Shown here piece after piece: positions 1 through 7,756 of a stretch of 64,000 nt of DNA (position 1 is the stretch's first letter; every line of letters begins with the position of its first letter). Position numbers and translations under genes: made by a program. The stretch spans positions 54,008 to 118,007 of the forward strand of contig NZ_BLTE01000015.1 of NCBI RefSeq assembly GCF_013019105.1, written 5' to 3'. The notes under the pieces were generated by a model that saw nothing but the letters and a program-made list of their open reading frames with translations, was not told the DNA's origin and ran no database searches. Source of the stretch: Fundidesulfovibrio magnetotacticus. GTDB lineage: Bacteria > Desulfobacterota > Desulfovibrionia > Desulfovibrionales > Desulfovibrionaceae.

Positions 1-819
1 AACCGCGACGGAACCCTCTCCAAGGGCGGCTGCATCTTCTGCAACGCCCGGGGGGCCGGCACGGGTTTGGCGCGCCTTCCCCTCGCGGAGCAGTGGGCGC
101 GCTGGCGCGAGGCCCGACAGGCCCGCTGGGGCGACGTGGCCCTGGTGGGCTACCTCCAGGCCTTCTCCAACACCCACGGCCCGGCCCGGCGGCTGGCCAG
201 GGTCCTGGACGAGCTGTCCCACATCCCGGACCTGGAGGGCCTTTGCCTGGGCACCCGCCCGGACTGCCTGGACCACGAAAAGCTCGCCCTCCTGGCGGCT
301 TTCCCCGCGAAGGAGCTCTGGCTGGAACTGGGCTTGCAGTCCTGCAACCCGGCAACCCTTGCCCGGGTGAACCGGGGCCACGGCCCGGAGAGCTTCGCCG
401 AGGCGGTCCGCGCGGCCCGCGACCACGGGCTCAAGGTTTGCGCGCACCTCATGGCCGGGCTGCCCGGAGAGGATGAGCGCCACTGGGACGCCACCGTGGA
501 TTTCGTGGCCTCCCTGCCCGTGGCCGGGGTGAAGTTTCACAACCTCCACGTGGCCCGGGGCAGTCTCCTGGAGACCCACTGGCGCATCGGGGGGTACGAG
601 CCTATCGCCCTGGAGCGTTACGCCGCATGGCTGGCGCGCGCCCTGGCCCGGCTCTCGCCGGAGGTGGTGGTGCACCGCCTGGCGGCGGACCCCGCCCATG
701 GGGAACTCCTTGCGCCGGAATGGGCCGGGGACAAACGCCGGGTGCACGAGGCCATCCGCCGCGCCGCAGCCGCGTCGGGCCTGCGCCAGGGCGACCTGTG
801 GCCGCCCGCCCAGGGCTGA
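1..819 (+). CDS. Radical SAM protein, YhcC/TIGR01212 type (5' partial)
   Basis: The last 272 codons of a radical SAM enzyme; the reading frame is open from base 1, so the start lies before the window. The first visible residues read NRDGTLSKGGCIFCN. In YhcC-type proteins this segment contains the last two cysteines of the 4Fe-4S-binding C-x12-CxxC signature, so the fold is cut just after the first cysteine. Downstream, LWLELGLQS and VCAHLMAGLPGE match the conserved strands of the SAM barrel in this family. The substrate of YhcC proteins is not established. A divergent or coupled partner is not visible. The gene ends with TGA and is followed by about 100 bp before the next gene. Confidence 0.85.
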   Translation, partial: NRDGTLSKGGCIFCNARGAGTGLARLPLAEQWARWREARQARWGDVALVGYLQAFSNTHGPARRLARVLDELSHIPDLEGLCLGTRPDCLDHEKLALLAAFPAKELWLELGLQSCNPATLARVNRGHGPESFAEAVRAARDHGLKVCAHLMAGLPGEDERHWDATVDFVASLPVAGVKFHNLHVARGSLLETHWRIGGYEPIALERYAAWLARALARLSPEVVVHRLAADPAHGELLAPEWAGDKRRVHEAIRRAAAASGLRQGDLWPPAQG

Positions 820-939
820 CGCGCCCCTGCCCCGGCACGCAAGAAGCGCGAAGGGCGTCGTCCTTGGGCCGGGTGAGTCACACACGCCGGTCCGCCCTTC
901 CGGGGCCTTCCGGCCGCAACCGCATCCATGGAGCGTTCC

Positions 940-1557
940 ATGCACCGTTTCGCCGTCGTCCTGCTCGCGCTGGCCTGCCTTCTCCGGGCGGCCCCCTCCC
1001 CGGCCCAGACACGCCTGGCCACGCCCGGGGGGTCCTTCACCATCTCGCTGCCCTCGGGGTTCGTGACCATCCCGCCGCTGGAGCTTTACCTCTTCGAGCA
1101 CCGGGGCCTCTCCGGCCCCGTGCCCCCCGAGGCCCTGGCCGAGTTCCGCAAGACGCGCATGGGTTTCCAGGCCCCGGCCGAAAAGTGGTTCACCCTGCCC
1201 TATCTGATCGTCTCCGTGGAGACGGGCCGCAAGCGCGGCCCGCAGGACCTCTTCATGGAGAGCGTCATGGCCGAGCGCGACTCCGAGTCCCAGTCCTCCG
1301 GAGAGGGCCACCGCTTCCTGGAGAAGGACCACCAGCCTCTCAAACGGATGACCTATTATAAGGATGTGGCCTACTCGGCGGCCCACGGGCGCAAGGTGGC
1401 CATGGGCTCCTACACGTGGCTGACGAGCCAGGGCTTCATCCGCGTGGCCTGGTTCGCGCCCGAGGACCAGTTGCGCGCCTGGGAGCCCCAGCTGCACCAG
1501 GCCGCCATGAGCGTGGTGCTCTCGCCGGAGCTGGAATACCGCCCGGAGGGCCGGTAA
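940..1557 (+). CDS. Exported hypothetical protein
   Basis: About 205 residues. The N-terminus (MHRFAVVLLALACLL then PSPAQT) is a classical Sec signal peptide with a probable cleavage after Ala-Gln or nearby, so the product is periplasmic or secreted. I chose the ATG at 940 because GGAG lies 6 bases before it; an in-frame ATG at 928 is also possible and would add four residues. The mature part has no domain I recognise. Its stop codon overlaps the start of the following methyltransferase by one base (TAATG), so the two are probably translated together, although no functional link is obvious. Confidence 0.7.
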   Translation: MHRFAVVLLALACLLRAAPSPAQTRLATPGGSFTISLPSGFVTIPPLELYLFEHRGLSGPVPPEALAEFRKTRMGFQAPAEKWFTLPYLIVSVETGRKRGPQDLFMESVMAERDSESQSSGEGHRFLEKDHQPLKRMTYYKDVAYSAAHGRKVAMGSYTWLTSQGFIRVAWFAPEDQLRAWEPQLHQAAMSVVLSPELEYRPEGR

Positions 1558-2030
1558 TGACGCGTTCGGAACTGCTGGCGTACGGGCCACTGGCCCTGGA
1601 GCTGACCTGGGACGCCGGATGGCTCGCCTCCATCCGTCCGCGCTGGGCGCAAGACGGCGAGACGTCCAGGATCGCGACGGCGCACGGCAGGGCGCTCCAG
1701 GAGGCGTTTGCCCGCTACGTGGCGGGCGAGCGGGTCACGTGGCCGGAGTTGCCCGTGGACCTGGCGGCCCTGCCCCCCTTTTTCCGGGCGGTGCTCACGG
1801 AGCTTGCGCGCATCCCGGCCGGGGAGACCCTGAGCTACGGCGAGCTGGCCGCGCGCTGCGGCCGCCCGGGCGCGGCCCGCGCGGTGGGCCAGGCCATGGC
1901 GCGCAACCCCTGGCCCCTGGTGTACCCCTGCCACCGCGTGCTGGCGGCAGGGGGCAGGATCGGCGGGTACGGGCCGGGGCTGGAAATGAAGCGGTGGCTG
2001 CTGGGGCTGGAGGGGAAGCTTCCGGCCTGA
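1557..2030 (+). CDS. ogt: Methylated-DNA--protein-cysteine methyltransferase
   Basis: 157-residue suicide DNA repair protein that removes O6-alkyl groups from guanine by transferring them to its own cysteine. The C-terminal domain has the acceptor-site motif YPCHRV (Cys near residue 124), the preceding helix-turn-helix with GETLSYGELAARCG and the Arg-finger region RAVGQAMARNPWPL. The N-terminal half is short and divergent, as usual for Ogt. The start ATG overlaps the stop of the upstream exported protein. A second methyltransferase and an AdaA-type gene lie 0.7-1.3 kb downstream, so this is one of a pair of paralogous repair proteins in the same neighbourhood. Confidence 0.9.
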   Translation: MTRSELLAYGPLALELTWDAGWLASIRPRWAQDGETSRIATAHGRALQEAFARYVAGERVTWPELPVDLAALPPFFRAVLTELARIPAGETLSYGELAARCGRPGAARAVGQAMARNPWPLVYPCHRVLAAGGRIGGYGPGLEMKRWLLGLEGKLPA

Positions 2031-2039
2031 GGCCGTAGG

Positions 2040-2330
2040 TCAACCCGCCATCCTCGGTTCCACCCCCCGCACGATCTCAGCCCCCATTTCCCGCTCGACC
2101 TTCGAAAGGTCGTGCGCCTGCTGAAGATTCAACCAGAACTCCGGCGTGGTGCCGAAATAGCGGGCCAGACGCAGGGCCGTGTCGGCCGAAACGCCCCGTC
2201 GCTCGCGGGCGATGTCGTTCACACGCGTGACGGGAACGCGCAGGGCCAGGGCCAAAGCGTTGGCGGAAAGCTCCAACGGCTTCATGAACTCCTCGCGCAG
2301 CACCTCGCCAGGATGGGTACGGATTCTCAC
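2040..2330 (-). CDS. higA: HigA-family antitoxin (XRE HTH)
   Basis: 96-residue antitoxin with a helix-turn-helix of the HigA/VapI type: THPGEVLREEFMKPLELS, then LALALRVPVTRVNDI, then GVSADTALRLARYFGTTPE and WLNLQQAHDL. HigA binds and neutralises HigB and represses the operon. The start is a GTG at 2330 preceded by AAGGAG at a good distance, and this ribosome site lies inside the upstream toxin gene, so translation is coupled. It sits on the minus strand between two alkylation-repair genes that face the other way, which suggests insertion of the pair into that cluster. Confidence 0.9.
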   Translation of the reverse strand: MRIRTHPGEVLREEFMKPLELSANALALALRVPVTRVNDIARERRGVSADTALRLARYFGTTPEFWLNLQQAHDLSKVEREMGAEIVRGVEPRMAG

Positions 2331-2622
2331 GGCTGCACTCCTTCCAATGGTAGTCGACGATCTCCACCTCGTCTGGACCATCATCGGTCCAGACGAAACA
2401 GACGCGCCATTGGCGGTTGATACGGATGCTGTATTGCCCGGCGCGGTCTCCGCGCAGACTCTCCAACCTGTTGCCGGGAGGCAAGAGGAGATCGCCAAGC
2501 ACCCTGGCCGCATCAAGCATGTCCAGCTTGCGCAGGGCAATGCCCTCGATGGCGGCGAAACGGGGAACTTTCTCGCCGTCGAACAGCGCCTTCACCCGTC
2601 GGTCCTTGAAGCCCTTGATCAT
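2077..2622 (-). CDS. higB: HigB-family toxin with long C-terminal read-through into higA
   Basis: The first roughly 95 residues are a typical HigB (RelE-fold) mRNA interferase: start MIKGFKDRRVKALFDG, then LPPGNRLESLRGD, GQYSIRINRQWRVCF and the usual family end DEVEIVDYH. Normal HigB toxins stop at about this point (around 92 residues). Here the frame stays open for about 85 more codons, running through nearly all of higA in a different frame, and gives 181 residues. The extension has no domain and is probably the by-product of a lost stop codon. It may weaken or inactivate the toxin, or be tolerated. The start ATG at 2622 is the conserved family start. Confidence 0.8.
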   Translation of the reverse strand: MIKGFKDRRVKALFDGEKVPRFAAIEGIALRKLDMLDAARVLGDLLLPPGNRLESLRGDRAGQYSIRINRQWRVCFVWTDDGPDEVEIVDYHWKECSRENPYPSWRGAARGVHEAVGAFRQRFGPGPARSRHACERHRPRATGRFGRHGPASGPLFRHHAGVLVESSAGARPFEGRAGNGG

Positions 2623-2717
2623 GGTTCACGGCATACCGTTAATCATTTAACGACAAGCGGCAAGCCGACGCCAATTGCCCGCCGGAAACCGGGAAGACGC
2701 CGACCCCGCCTTGGGCT

Positions 2718-3314
2718 ATGCCTCCAGCCATGGACGCGCCCGACGCCTTCACCCTCTCCCTCTCCGACGACGCCCGCTGGGACGCCGTGCGAACCTGCGC
2801 TCCCTCCGCCGACGGGCTGTTCGTCTACGCCGTGCGCACCACGGGCGTGTTCTGCCGTCCCTCCTGCCGCTCCCGCACGCCCCGGCGCGGCAACGTGCGC
2901 TATTATCCCGACCCGGACGCGGCCAAGGCCGCCGGATACCGGCCCTGCGCCCGCTGCCGCCCGGACCTCGCGGAGCACGACCCCGTCGGCGACCTGACCG
3001 GCCGCGCCCTGGCGTTTCTGGAACGCCTCGCCCACGACCCCGCCGCCCTGCGCCGGGAGCTGGACGGCCTGGGCGTCACGCGCGACCGGCTCGACCGGCT
3101 CCTCAGGGCCCGCACCGGCCGCACCTCCCGTCAAAGCCTGGACGCCCTGCGCGTGGCCAAGGCCCTGGAACTCCTGCGCACGACCTCCCTGCCCGTGGCC
3201 CGCGCGGCCCTGGACAGCGGTTTCGAGAGCCTTTCCACCTTCTACAGGCGCTTCCGCGACCTCACGGGCCAGACGCCCGGACAGGTCCGCGCCGCCCGGG
3301 AGAACGCTCCGTGA
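2718..3314 (+). CDS. adaA: AdaA-type methylphosphotriester acceptor and AraC-like regulator
   Basis: 198 residues corresponding to the N-terminal half of E. coli Ada. The Ada metal-binding domain shows the four zinc cysteines in the patterns GVFCRPSCRSRTP and CARCRPD; one of these cysteines accepts methyl groups from DNA phosphotriesters. The C-terminal part is an AraC-type helix-turn-helix (SRQSLDALRVAKALELL, then SGFESLSTFYRRFRDLTGQTPG). Methylation in this family converts the protein into an activator of repair genes. The stop overlaps the GTG start of the following methyltransferase by four bases, so the pair together equals a full Ada split in two, as in Bacillus AdaA/AdaB. Confidence 0.92.
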   Translation: MPPAMDAPDAFTLSLSDDARWDAVRTCAPSADGLFVYAVRTTGVFCRPSCRSRTPRRGNVRYYPDPDAAKAAGYRPCARCRPDLAEHDPVGDLTGRALAFLERLAHDPAALRRELDGLGVTRDRLDRLLRARTGRTSRQSLDALRVAKALELLRTTSLPVARAALDSGFESLSTFYRRFRDLTGQTPGQVRAARENAP

Positions 3315-3796
3315 ACCTCCTCCACGTGGACACACCCGTCGGACGCCTGGGCCTGGCCGCGCAAGAAGACGCGCTGGCCATGGTCCTCCTGCCCGGCGAG
3401 GCCGCGCCCCAGGGCTGCCATCCCGCGCCCACCCCGCTCCTGCGCGAGGCCGCGCGGCAGCTCCAGGCCTATTTCAAAAGGGGACTGCGCCTTTTCGACC
3501 TGCCTCTGGCCCCCGCGGGCACGCCCTTCCAACTGGCCGTCTGGGAGGCTGTGCGTGGCGTCCCCTACGGCTGCACGGCCAGCTACGCCCACATCGCCGC
3601 CCGCGCGGGGCGACCGGGTTCGGCCCGCGCCGCCGGGGCGGCCAACGGGCGCAACCCCCTGCCCCTGGTGACCCCCTGCCACCGCGTGGTGGGGTCGGAC
3701 GGCAGCCTCACGGGCTACCGCGGCGGGCTGGCCCTCAAGCGTTTCCTGCTGGACCTGGAGCAGGGGCGCGCGTCCCCGGGCATGCCGCACGGCTGA
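3311..3796 (+). CDS. ogt: Methylated-DNA--protein-cysteine methyltransferase (AdaB-type)
   Basis: 161-residue O6-alkylguanine methyltransferase with the acceptor motif LVTPCHRVVGSDGSLTGY, the HTH segment FQLAVWEAVRGVPYG and the conserved RAAGAANGRNPLPL. It starts at a GTG that overlaps the adaA stop (GTGA), so both proteins come from one mRNA and the sensor can presumably induce its own repair partner. It is the second such enzyme within 2 kb and is closer to the canonical family than the one at 1557-2030. Confidence 0.92.
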   Translation: MNLLHVDTPVGRLGLAAQEDALAMVLLPGEAAPQGCHPAPTPLLREAARQLQAYFKRGLRLFDLPLAPAGTPFQLAVWEAVRGVPYGCTASYAHIAARAGRPGSARAAGAANGRNPLPLVTPCHRVVGSDGSLTGYRGGLALKRFLLDLEQGRASPGMPHG

Positions 3797-3996
3797 ACAG
3801 CGCGAGCCCAGGAATCGGGCCGCGCGGCCCGGCACGTCCTGTCCGCCCTGCGCATCCGGGGCCTCGCCGGGGCGCCCCACGCGATCGCCGTGGAGCCTGT
3901 CAACCCGCTCCGGACGCGGACGGGCCTTTCAGCGCGTCCAGGCGGGACCGTATGTCCCGCTTTGCTTCCCCGCAAAAAAGCTGCTAGGCAGGCCGC

Positions 3997-4593
3997 GTGA
4001 ACATCGCGGACCTCACGCTGCTCATCATCTGGGGCTTCTTCTTCGTGCGGGGCTACATCCGTGGCCTGGTGAAGGAGGCGGCGTCCATCCTGGCACTTAT
4101 CCTGGGATTCAAACTGGCCGTGGCCTACTCCCCCGCCCTGTCCCCGCACCTGACGCCCCTGGTCTCCAATCCGGCCTTCGCCGCGCCGGCGGCCTTCCTG
4201 ATTCTTTTCGTCGGCGTGATGATCGCGTGTTCGCTCCTGGTGTCCGGTCTCACCACGCTCATGAAGCTCACGCTCATCGACTGGGCCAACAAGTTCTTCG
4301 GAGGCTTCTTCGGGCTGGCCAAGGGCATCCTCGTCACGGCGCTGATCCTCTGGGTCTGGACCGTGCTCCTGCCCAGGCCGGACTTCATGGCCTCCTCCCG
4401 TCTGGTGCCCGTGCTGGAGAAGGTGGACGGCTTCCTCACCCAGTACATCCCGCCGGACTGGAAGCAAAAGCTCAAGAACCTCACGCCCGGCCCGGTGGTC
4501 CCGCAGACCAAGCCCGTGCCGGAGCCGCCCAAGCCCAAGGACGCCCCGGCCAAACCCGCCGGGCAGCAGGGCCAGCAGCCCAAGAAAGGATGA
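3997..4593 (+). CDS. CvpA family membrane protein
   Basis: 198 residues starting with GTG. Four hydrophobic segments are visible: LTLLIIWGFFFVRG, a second around residues 27-45, AAPAAFLILFVGVMIAC, and KGILVTALILWVWTVLL. The spacing and the RGYIRGLVKEAASILALILGF motif are those of the CvpA/colicin V production family, inner membrane proteins of uncertain role. The C-terminal 40 residues are a Pro/Lys-rich tail (KPVPEPPKPKDAPAKPAG), probably disordered. The stop overlaps a possible ATG of mazG, so the two form an operon. Confidence 0.85.
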   Translation: MNIADLTLLIIWGFFFVRGYIRGLVKEAASILALILGFKLAVAYSPALSPHLTPLVSNPAFAAPAAFLILFVGVMIACSLLVSGLTTLMKLTLIDWANKFFGGFFGLAKGILVTALILWVWTVLLPRPDFMASSRLVPVLEKVDGFLTQYIPPDWKQKLKNLTPGPVVPQTKPVPEPPKPKDAPAKPAGQQGQQPKKG

Positions 4594-4598
4594 CCCCC

Positions 4599-5387
4599 AT
4601 GCAAGACGCCTCCGGCGACTCCCTGGCCAAGCTGCGCCAGGTGGTCGCCTCCCTGCTTGGACCGGGCGGATGCCCCTGGGATCAGGCCCAGACCCCCGAG
4701 ACCCTCTGCGACTACGTGATCGAGGAGGCCCACGAACTGGTGGAGGCCATCCGCTCCGGAGACGCGGCGGGCGCGGCCGAGGAGCTGGGCGACGTGCTCT
4801 TCCTGCTCTGCTTCGTGGCCGCCCTCTACGAAGGGCGCGGGACCTTCACCATGGCCCAGGCCATCGACTCGGCCTCCGCCAAGATGATCCGCCGCCACCC
4901 CCACGTATTCGAGGGTCTGAGCGTCGAGAACCAGGAGGAACTCCTGCGCAACTGGGAGCGCATCAAGCGCGGCGAAAAGGAGGACCCGGGCGGCATCTTC
5001 GCCTCGCTGCCCCGGGGACTGCCCGCCCTGCTCAAGGCCTACCGGCTCAACGCCAAGGCCGCGCGCCATCATTTCACCTGGGAGTCGGACCAGGCCCAGG
5101 AGGCAAAGCTGGCCGATGAATGGAAGGAACTTCAGGAGGCGCGCGCCCAGGGCGACCAGGCGCGCGTGGAGGCGGAATTCGGCGACTATCTCTTCACGCT
5201 GGTGGAATACGGCCGCAGGCTGGGCGTGAAGGCCAACGCCGCCCTGGAAGGTGCCAACGCCGCCTTCCTGCGCCGCTTCGAGGCCATGGAGGCCCTGGCC
5301 CGGCAACGGGACCAGGACACCTCCGGCTTCAAGCTGGCGGACTGGGACAGCCTCTGGGACGAGGTGAAGGCCGCCGAGCGGGGCTGA
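4599..5387 (+). CDS. mazG: Nucleoside triphosphate pyrophosphohydrolase MazG
   Basis: About 262 residues, the normal length of tandem-domain MazG, which hydrolyses NTPs to NMP and pyrophosphate and cleans the nucleotide pool. The first domain has GGCPWDQAQTPETL, VIEEAHELVEAI and EELGDVLFLL with the metal-binding acidic residues; the second has EAEFGDYLFTLVEYGRRLG. I prefer the ATG at 4599 because AAAGGA ends eight bases before it; an in-frame ATG at 4590 overlaps the cvpA stop and cannot be excluded. Confidence 0.93.
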   Translation: MQDASGDSLAKLRQVVASLLGPGGCPWDQAQTPETLCDYVIEEAHELVEAIRSGDAAGAAEELGDVLFLLCFVAALYEGRGTFTMAQAIDSASAKMIRRHPHVFEGLSVENQEELLRNWERIKRGEKEDPGGIFASLPRGLPALLKAYRLNAKAARHHFTWESDQAQEAKLADEWKELQEARAQGDQARVEAEFGDYLFTLVEYGRRLGVKANAALEGANAAFLRRFEAMEALARQRDQDTSGFKLADWDSLWDEVKAAERG

Positions 5388-5400
5388 GCCCTCCCCGGGC

Positions 5401-5742
5401 TCATTGCACGCTGCCGCGCACGGGCACGTTCCAGTGTCCGGCGGGCACGGGCAGGCACACCGTGCGCCCGGCGATGGCCGCGCACATGATCAGCTCGCCC
5501 CCGGCCTCGTTCCAGTAGAGTTTCGAGGCGAACAGCTTCACGATCTCTCCCACGGGCATGTCGCCCGCCCCGGCAGCGCCCAGCGCCGCCGAAAGCAGCG
5601 AGCGCGCCGCCTTGCCGATGGCCGAAAGCGCCTCGCTGGAGATGGCCACGTCCGCGCTGTCGAGTTCGTGAAGGTTGGCCGGGTCCGTCTTCTGTCTGGC
5701 CGCCAGGGCGTCCAGCAGCGATGATTCGATGTGATTGGCCAT
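5401..5742 (-). CDS. Hypothetical protein, 113 aa
   Basis: A small protein on the minus strand converging with mazG. The start MANHIESSLLDALAARQ follows a perfect AGGAGG ribosome site, so the gene is probably real. The sequence is amphipathic and Ala-rich with no signal peptide, one possible hydrophobic stretch (ELIMCAAIAGRTVCLPVPAG) near the C-terminus and two cysteines there. I recognise no family. It is divergently oriented to the small membrane protein gene at 5809, so the region 5743-5808 must hold promoters for both. Confidence 0.65.
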   Translation of the reverse strand: MANHIESSLLDALAARQKTDPANLHELDSADVAISSEALSAIGKAARSLLSAALGAAGAGDMPVGEIVKLFASKLYWNEAGGELIMCAAIAGRTVCLPVPAGHWNVPVRGSVQ

Positions 5743-5808
5743 GTGAGCCTCCTTGCTTGGAACAATTCCTAGCAAGAGCCGGGCCACATGCCGCCCAAGA
5801 GGAGTACC

Positions 5809-6237
5809 ATGCGCGTCAACGACCTGAAAAAACCCTACAAACTCTTTTTCGCTTGTCTGGCGCTTTTCGCTCTGCTCACCTACCTGGGCCGGGAAACCGA
5901 CAAGCCCGTGCTGCTCACCGGCGTGGTGGCGGGCGTGCAGAGCGTGGACGGCATCGTACGCGCCCTGGCCGTGGACGCGGGCGGCACCCGCTACGTGGTG
6001 CGCGTCACCGGAGTCTACCTCACCGACCACCCTTCCCCGGACCTCCAGGAGAACCAGGAAGTGGAGTTGCGGGCCAGCGCGTTCAAGGGGCTCAAGCGCG
6101 GCGTTTCCTGCGACCTGGTGGAGATCGTCAAGGTCGGGGCCGTGCGCGAGGCCGACCCCAACGCCTCACCGCCAGATTGGGACAAAGCGCTGCCCGTCGA
6201 CGATCTCAAGGCCCCCCTGGGCTTCAAAGGCATGTAG
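5809..6237 (+). CDS. Hypothetical membrane-anchored protein, 142 aa
   Basis: The start MRVNDLKKPYKL is placed at the ATG after AGAGGAG. Residues 13-27 (LFFACLALFALLTYL) form a single membrane anchor, followed by a soluble domain of about 110 residues with alternating strands (VLLTGVVAGVQSVDG, TRYVVRVTGVYL, VELRASAFKGL). No family recognised; the strand-rich soluble part would fit a small beta-barrel. Its last 72 bases overlap the end of the convergent gene at 6166-7635. Confidence 0.65.
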   Translation: MRVNDLKKPYKLFFACLALFALLTYLGRETDKPVLLTGVVAGVQSVDGIVRALAVDAGGTRYVVRVTGVYLTDHPSPDLQENQEVELRASAFKGLKRGVSCDLVEIVKVGAVREADPNASPPDWDKALPVDDLKAPLGFKGM

Positions 6238-7635
6238 GCAGAAGCTGCCGGGCACGAGACCGGCCTCCAGGCGCGCCACGGGGCGTTCGGCGTAGCCTTG
6301 CGCGTCCAGCCGCGTGATCTCCAGCATCGCCAGGGCGCGCCCGTAGTGCCCAGAGCTGTCCTGCCCGGGCCGATAGAGCCGCCCCCCGCGCAAGAACACC
6401 CGCCCCCCCGGACGCGCGCGGCGCACGTCGCGCACCACGGGGTTGCAGGGATGTGGCTCGTAGGGGCCGAAACGATCCGGGGCGTGGAAGAGGTGCAACT
6501 CGTCCCAGGAGGAGCCGCCGGGACGCTTGAGCGTGGCGAAGAGCCACCAGCGCCCGCCGTGCTCCAGGAACGTGGCGTCCGCCGCCGGTCCCTCCAGGAG
6601 CACCCGGTCCAGCTCCCAGCGCAGGGGGAAATCCGTGCAGCGGTAGAGCCGCACCTGCCCGGCCGCCCCGGTCTCGGGGACCATCCACACCTGCCCGCCG
6701 TGGGCGAACACCTGGGGATAGGAGAGATGGAAGGGCTCCTCCAGGATGCGCCTGGCGGCGCCGAAGCCTCCGCCGGGCCGTTCCTCCAGCACGCAGAGCC
6801 TGCCGCGCCCCTGTCCGGGGATCTCCTCGGCGAAGAGCCAGCGCCTGCCGTTGTGCTCGAAAAGGAAGGGATCGGCCCAGCCCGTGCCCTTGGGCGGGAA
6901 GAGCGGCGTGAAGGGGCGCGTGGCGAAGTCCGGGGCCATGGGATCGCCGTCGCCGGGGCGCAGGGCCAGATACCACTGGCGGCGGTGGAGCAGGTCGAAC
7001 CAGGCGCGTTCCAGGCCCCAGGCGGCCAGACGCGCGACGAAGCCCGCCCAGGCGGCGGGGCCGGGGCGGCAGGGGCCCGACGCCGTCGCCTCGGGCAGGG
7101 AGTCCCAGAAGGCCTCGCCCTCCCGGGCGTATCGCCCGAGCGTCCAGGCGGGCAGCGCGGCCGCCTTGGCCATGTGGGCCGTGGCCCATTTGAGGGGCGC
7201 GGGGGCGTCCAGGCAGGTGGAGGCGCCTGCCGCCAGGCGCGGCGCGCGGCCGGGGCGATCCCAGATCAGGCGCACCTCCACGGCTCCGTCCTTCATGCGC
7301 GAGGGATGCGCGGGCTCCAGGCGCAACACGCCCAAGGCCGGGGGATGTGTCCCGACCGGGAGGTCCAGGCCGGGCGGCAGCACGAGCACCGAGGGCCGGG
7401 CGTCTCCGGTAGCCGTGGAGGGCGTCCAGGGCGCGAAGAGGTCCGGGGACGGGCGCTTGATAAGCCGCTGCACGGGCAGAAGCGCCAGCCAGGGCAGGGG
7501 CACGGCCTCCTCCTGGCGTCCGGGCAGGGCCACGGCCAGGCCTGCGCCGCCCAGATGGTCGAGCATCAGGGCCTGCCAGCGTCTGGCGAAGCCCGGGGCG
7601 TAGGCCACGCCCGCGGTCACGGGGGTCTTGTCCAC
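6166..7635 (-). CDS. Five-bladed beta-propeller protein, GINT1-like (glycan-related)
   Basis: 489 residues. The C-terminal two thirds repeats the short strand pattern of a glycosidase-like beta-propeller: GWADPFLFEHNGRRWLFAEE, SYPQVFAHGGQVWMVPET, DATFLEHGGRWWLFAT, and then a final blade. This arrangement is found in bacterial proteins annotated as glucosamine inositolphosphorylceramide transferase-like, usually inside polysaccharide loci. The N-terminal about 200 residues are less conserved. It lies directly upstream of, and divergent from, the AlgI/AlgJ-like O-acetylation pair, which supports a role in surface glycan modification. The enzymatic activity is not predicted with confidence. The start ATG at 7635 is the first in frame, and the gene overlaps the convergent hypothetical gene by 72 bp. 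Confidence 0.72.
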   Translation of the reverse strand: MDKTPVTAGVAYAPGFARRWQALMLDHLGGAGLAVALPGRQEEAVPLPWLALLPVQRLIKRPSPDLFAPWTPSTATGDARPSVLVLPPGLDLPVGTHPPALGVLRLEPAHPSRMKDGAVEVRLIWDRPGRAPRLAAGASTCLDAPAPLKWATAHMAKAAALPAWTLGRYAREGEAFWDSLPEATASGPCRPGPAAWAGFVARLAAWGLERAWFDLLHRRQWYLALRPGDGDPMAPDFATRPFTPLFPPKGTGWADPFLFEHNGRRWLFAEEIPGQGRGRLCVLEERPGGGFGAARRILEEPFHLSYPQVFAHGGQVWMVPETGAAGQVRLYRCTDFPLRWELDRVLLEGPAADATFLEHGGRWWLFATLKRPGGSSWDELHLFHAPDRFGPYEPHPCNPVVRDVRRARPGGRVFLRGGRLYRPGQDSSGHYGRALAMLEITRLDAQGYAERPVARLEAGLVPGSFCLHAFEAQGGLEIVDGQRFVPIWR

Positions 7636-7756
7636 GGCGATCCTCCGGGCGTGGAGCTACCGCCTGGAACGGGTGTTGTCAAAACCACGGCCATCGGGTA
7701 ATTGGCCCGAGTCCCACGGGGGACTTCCCTTCCAATCCGCTTGATCGCAGGACATC

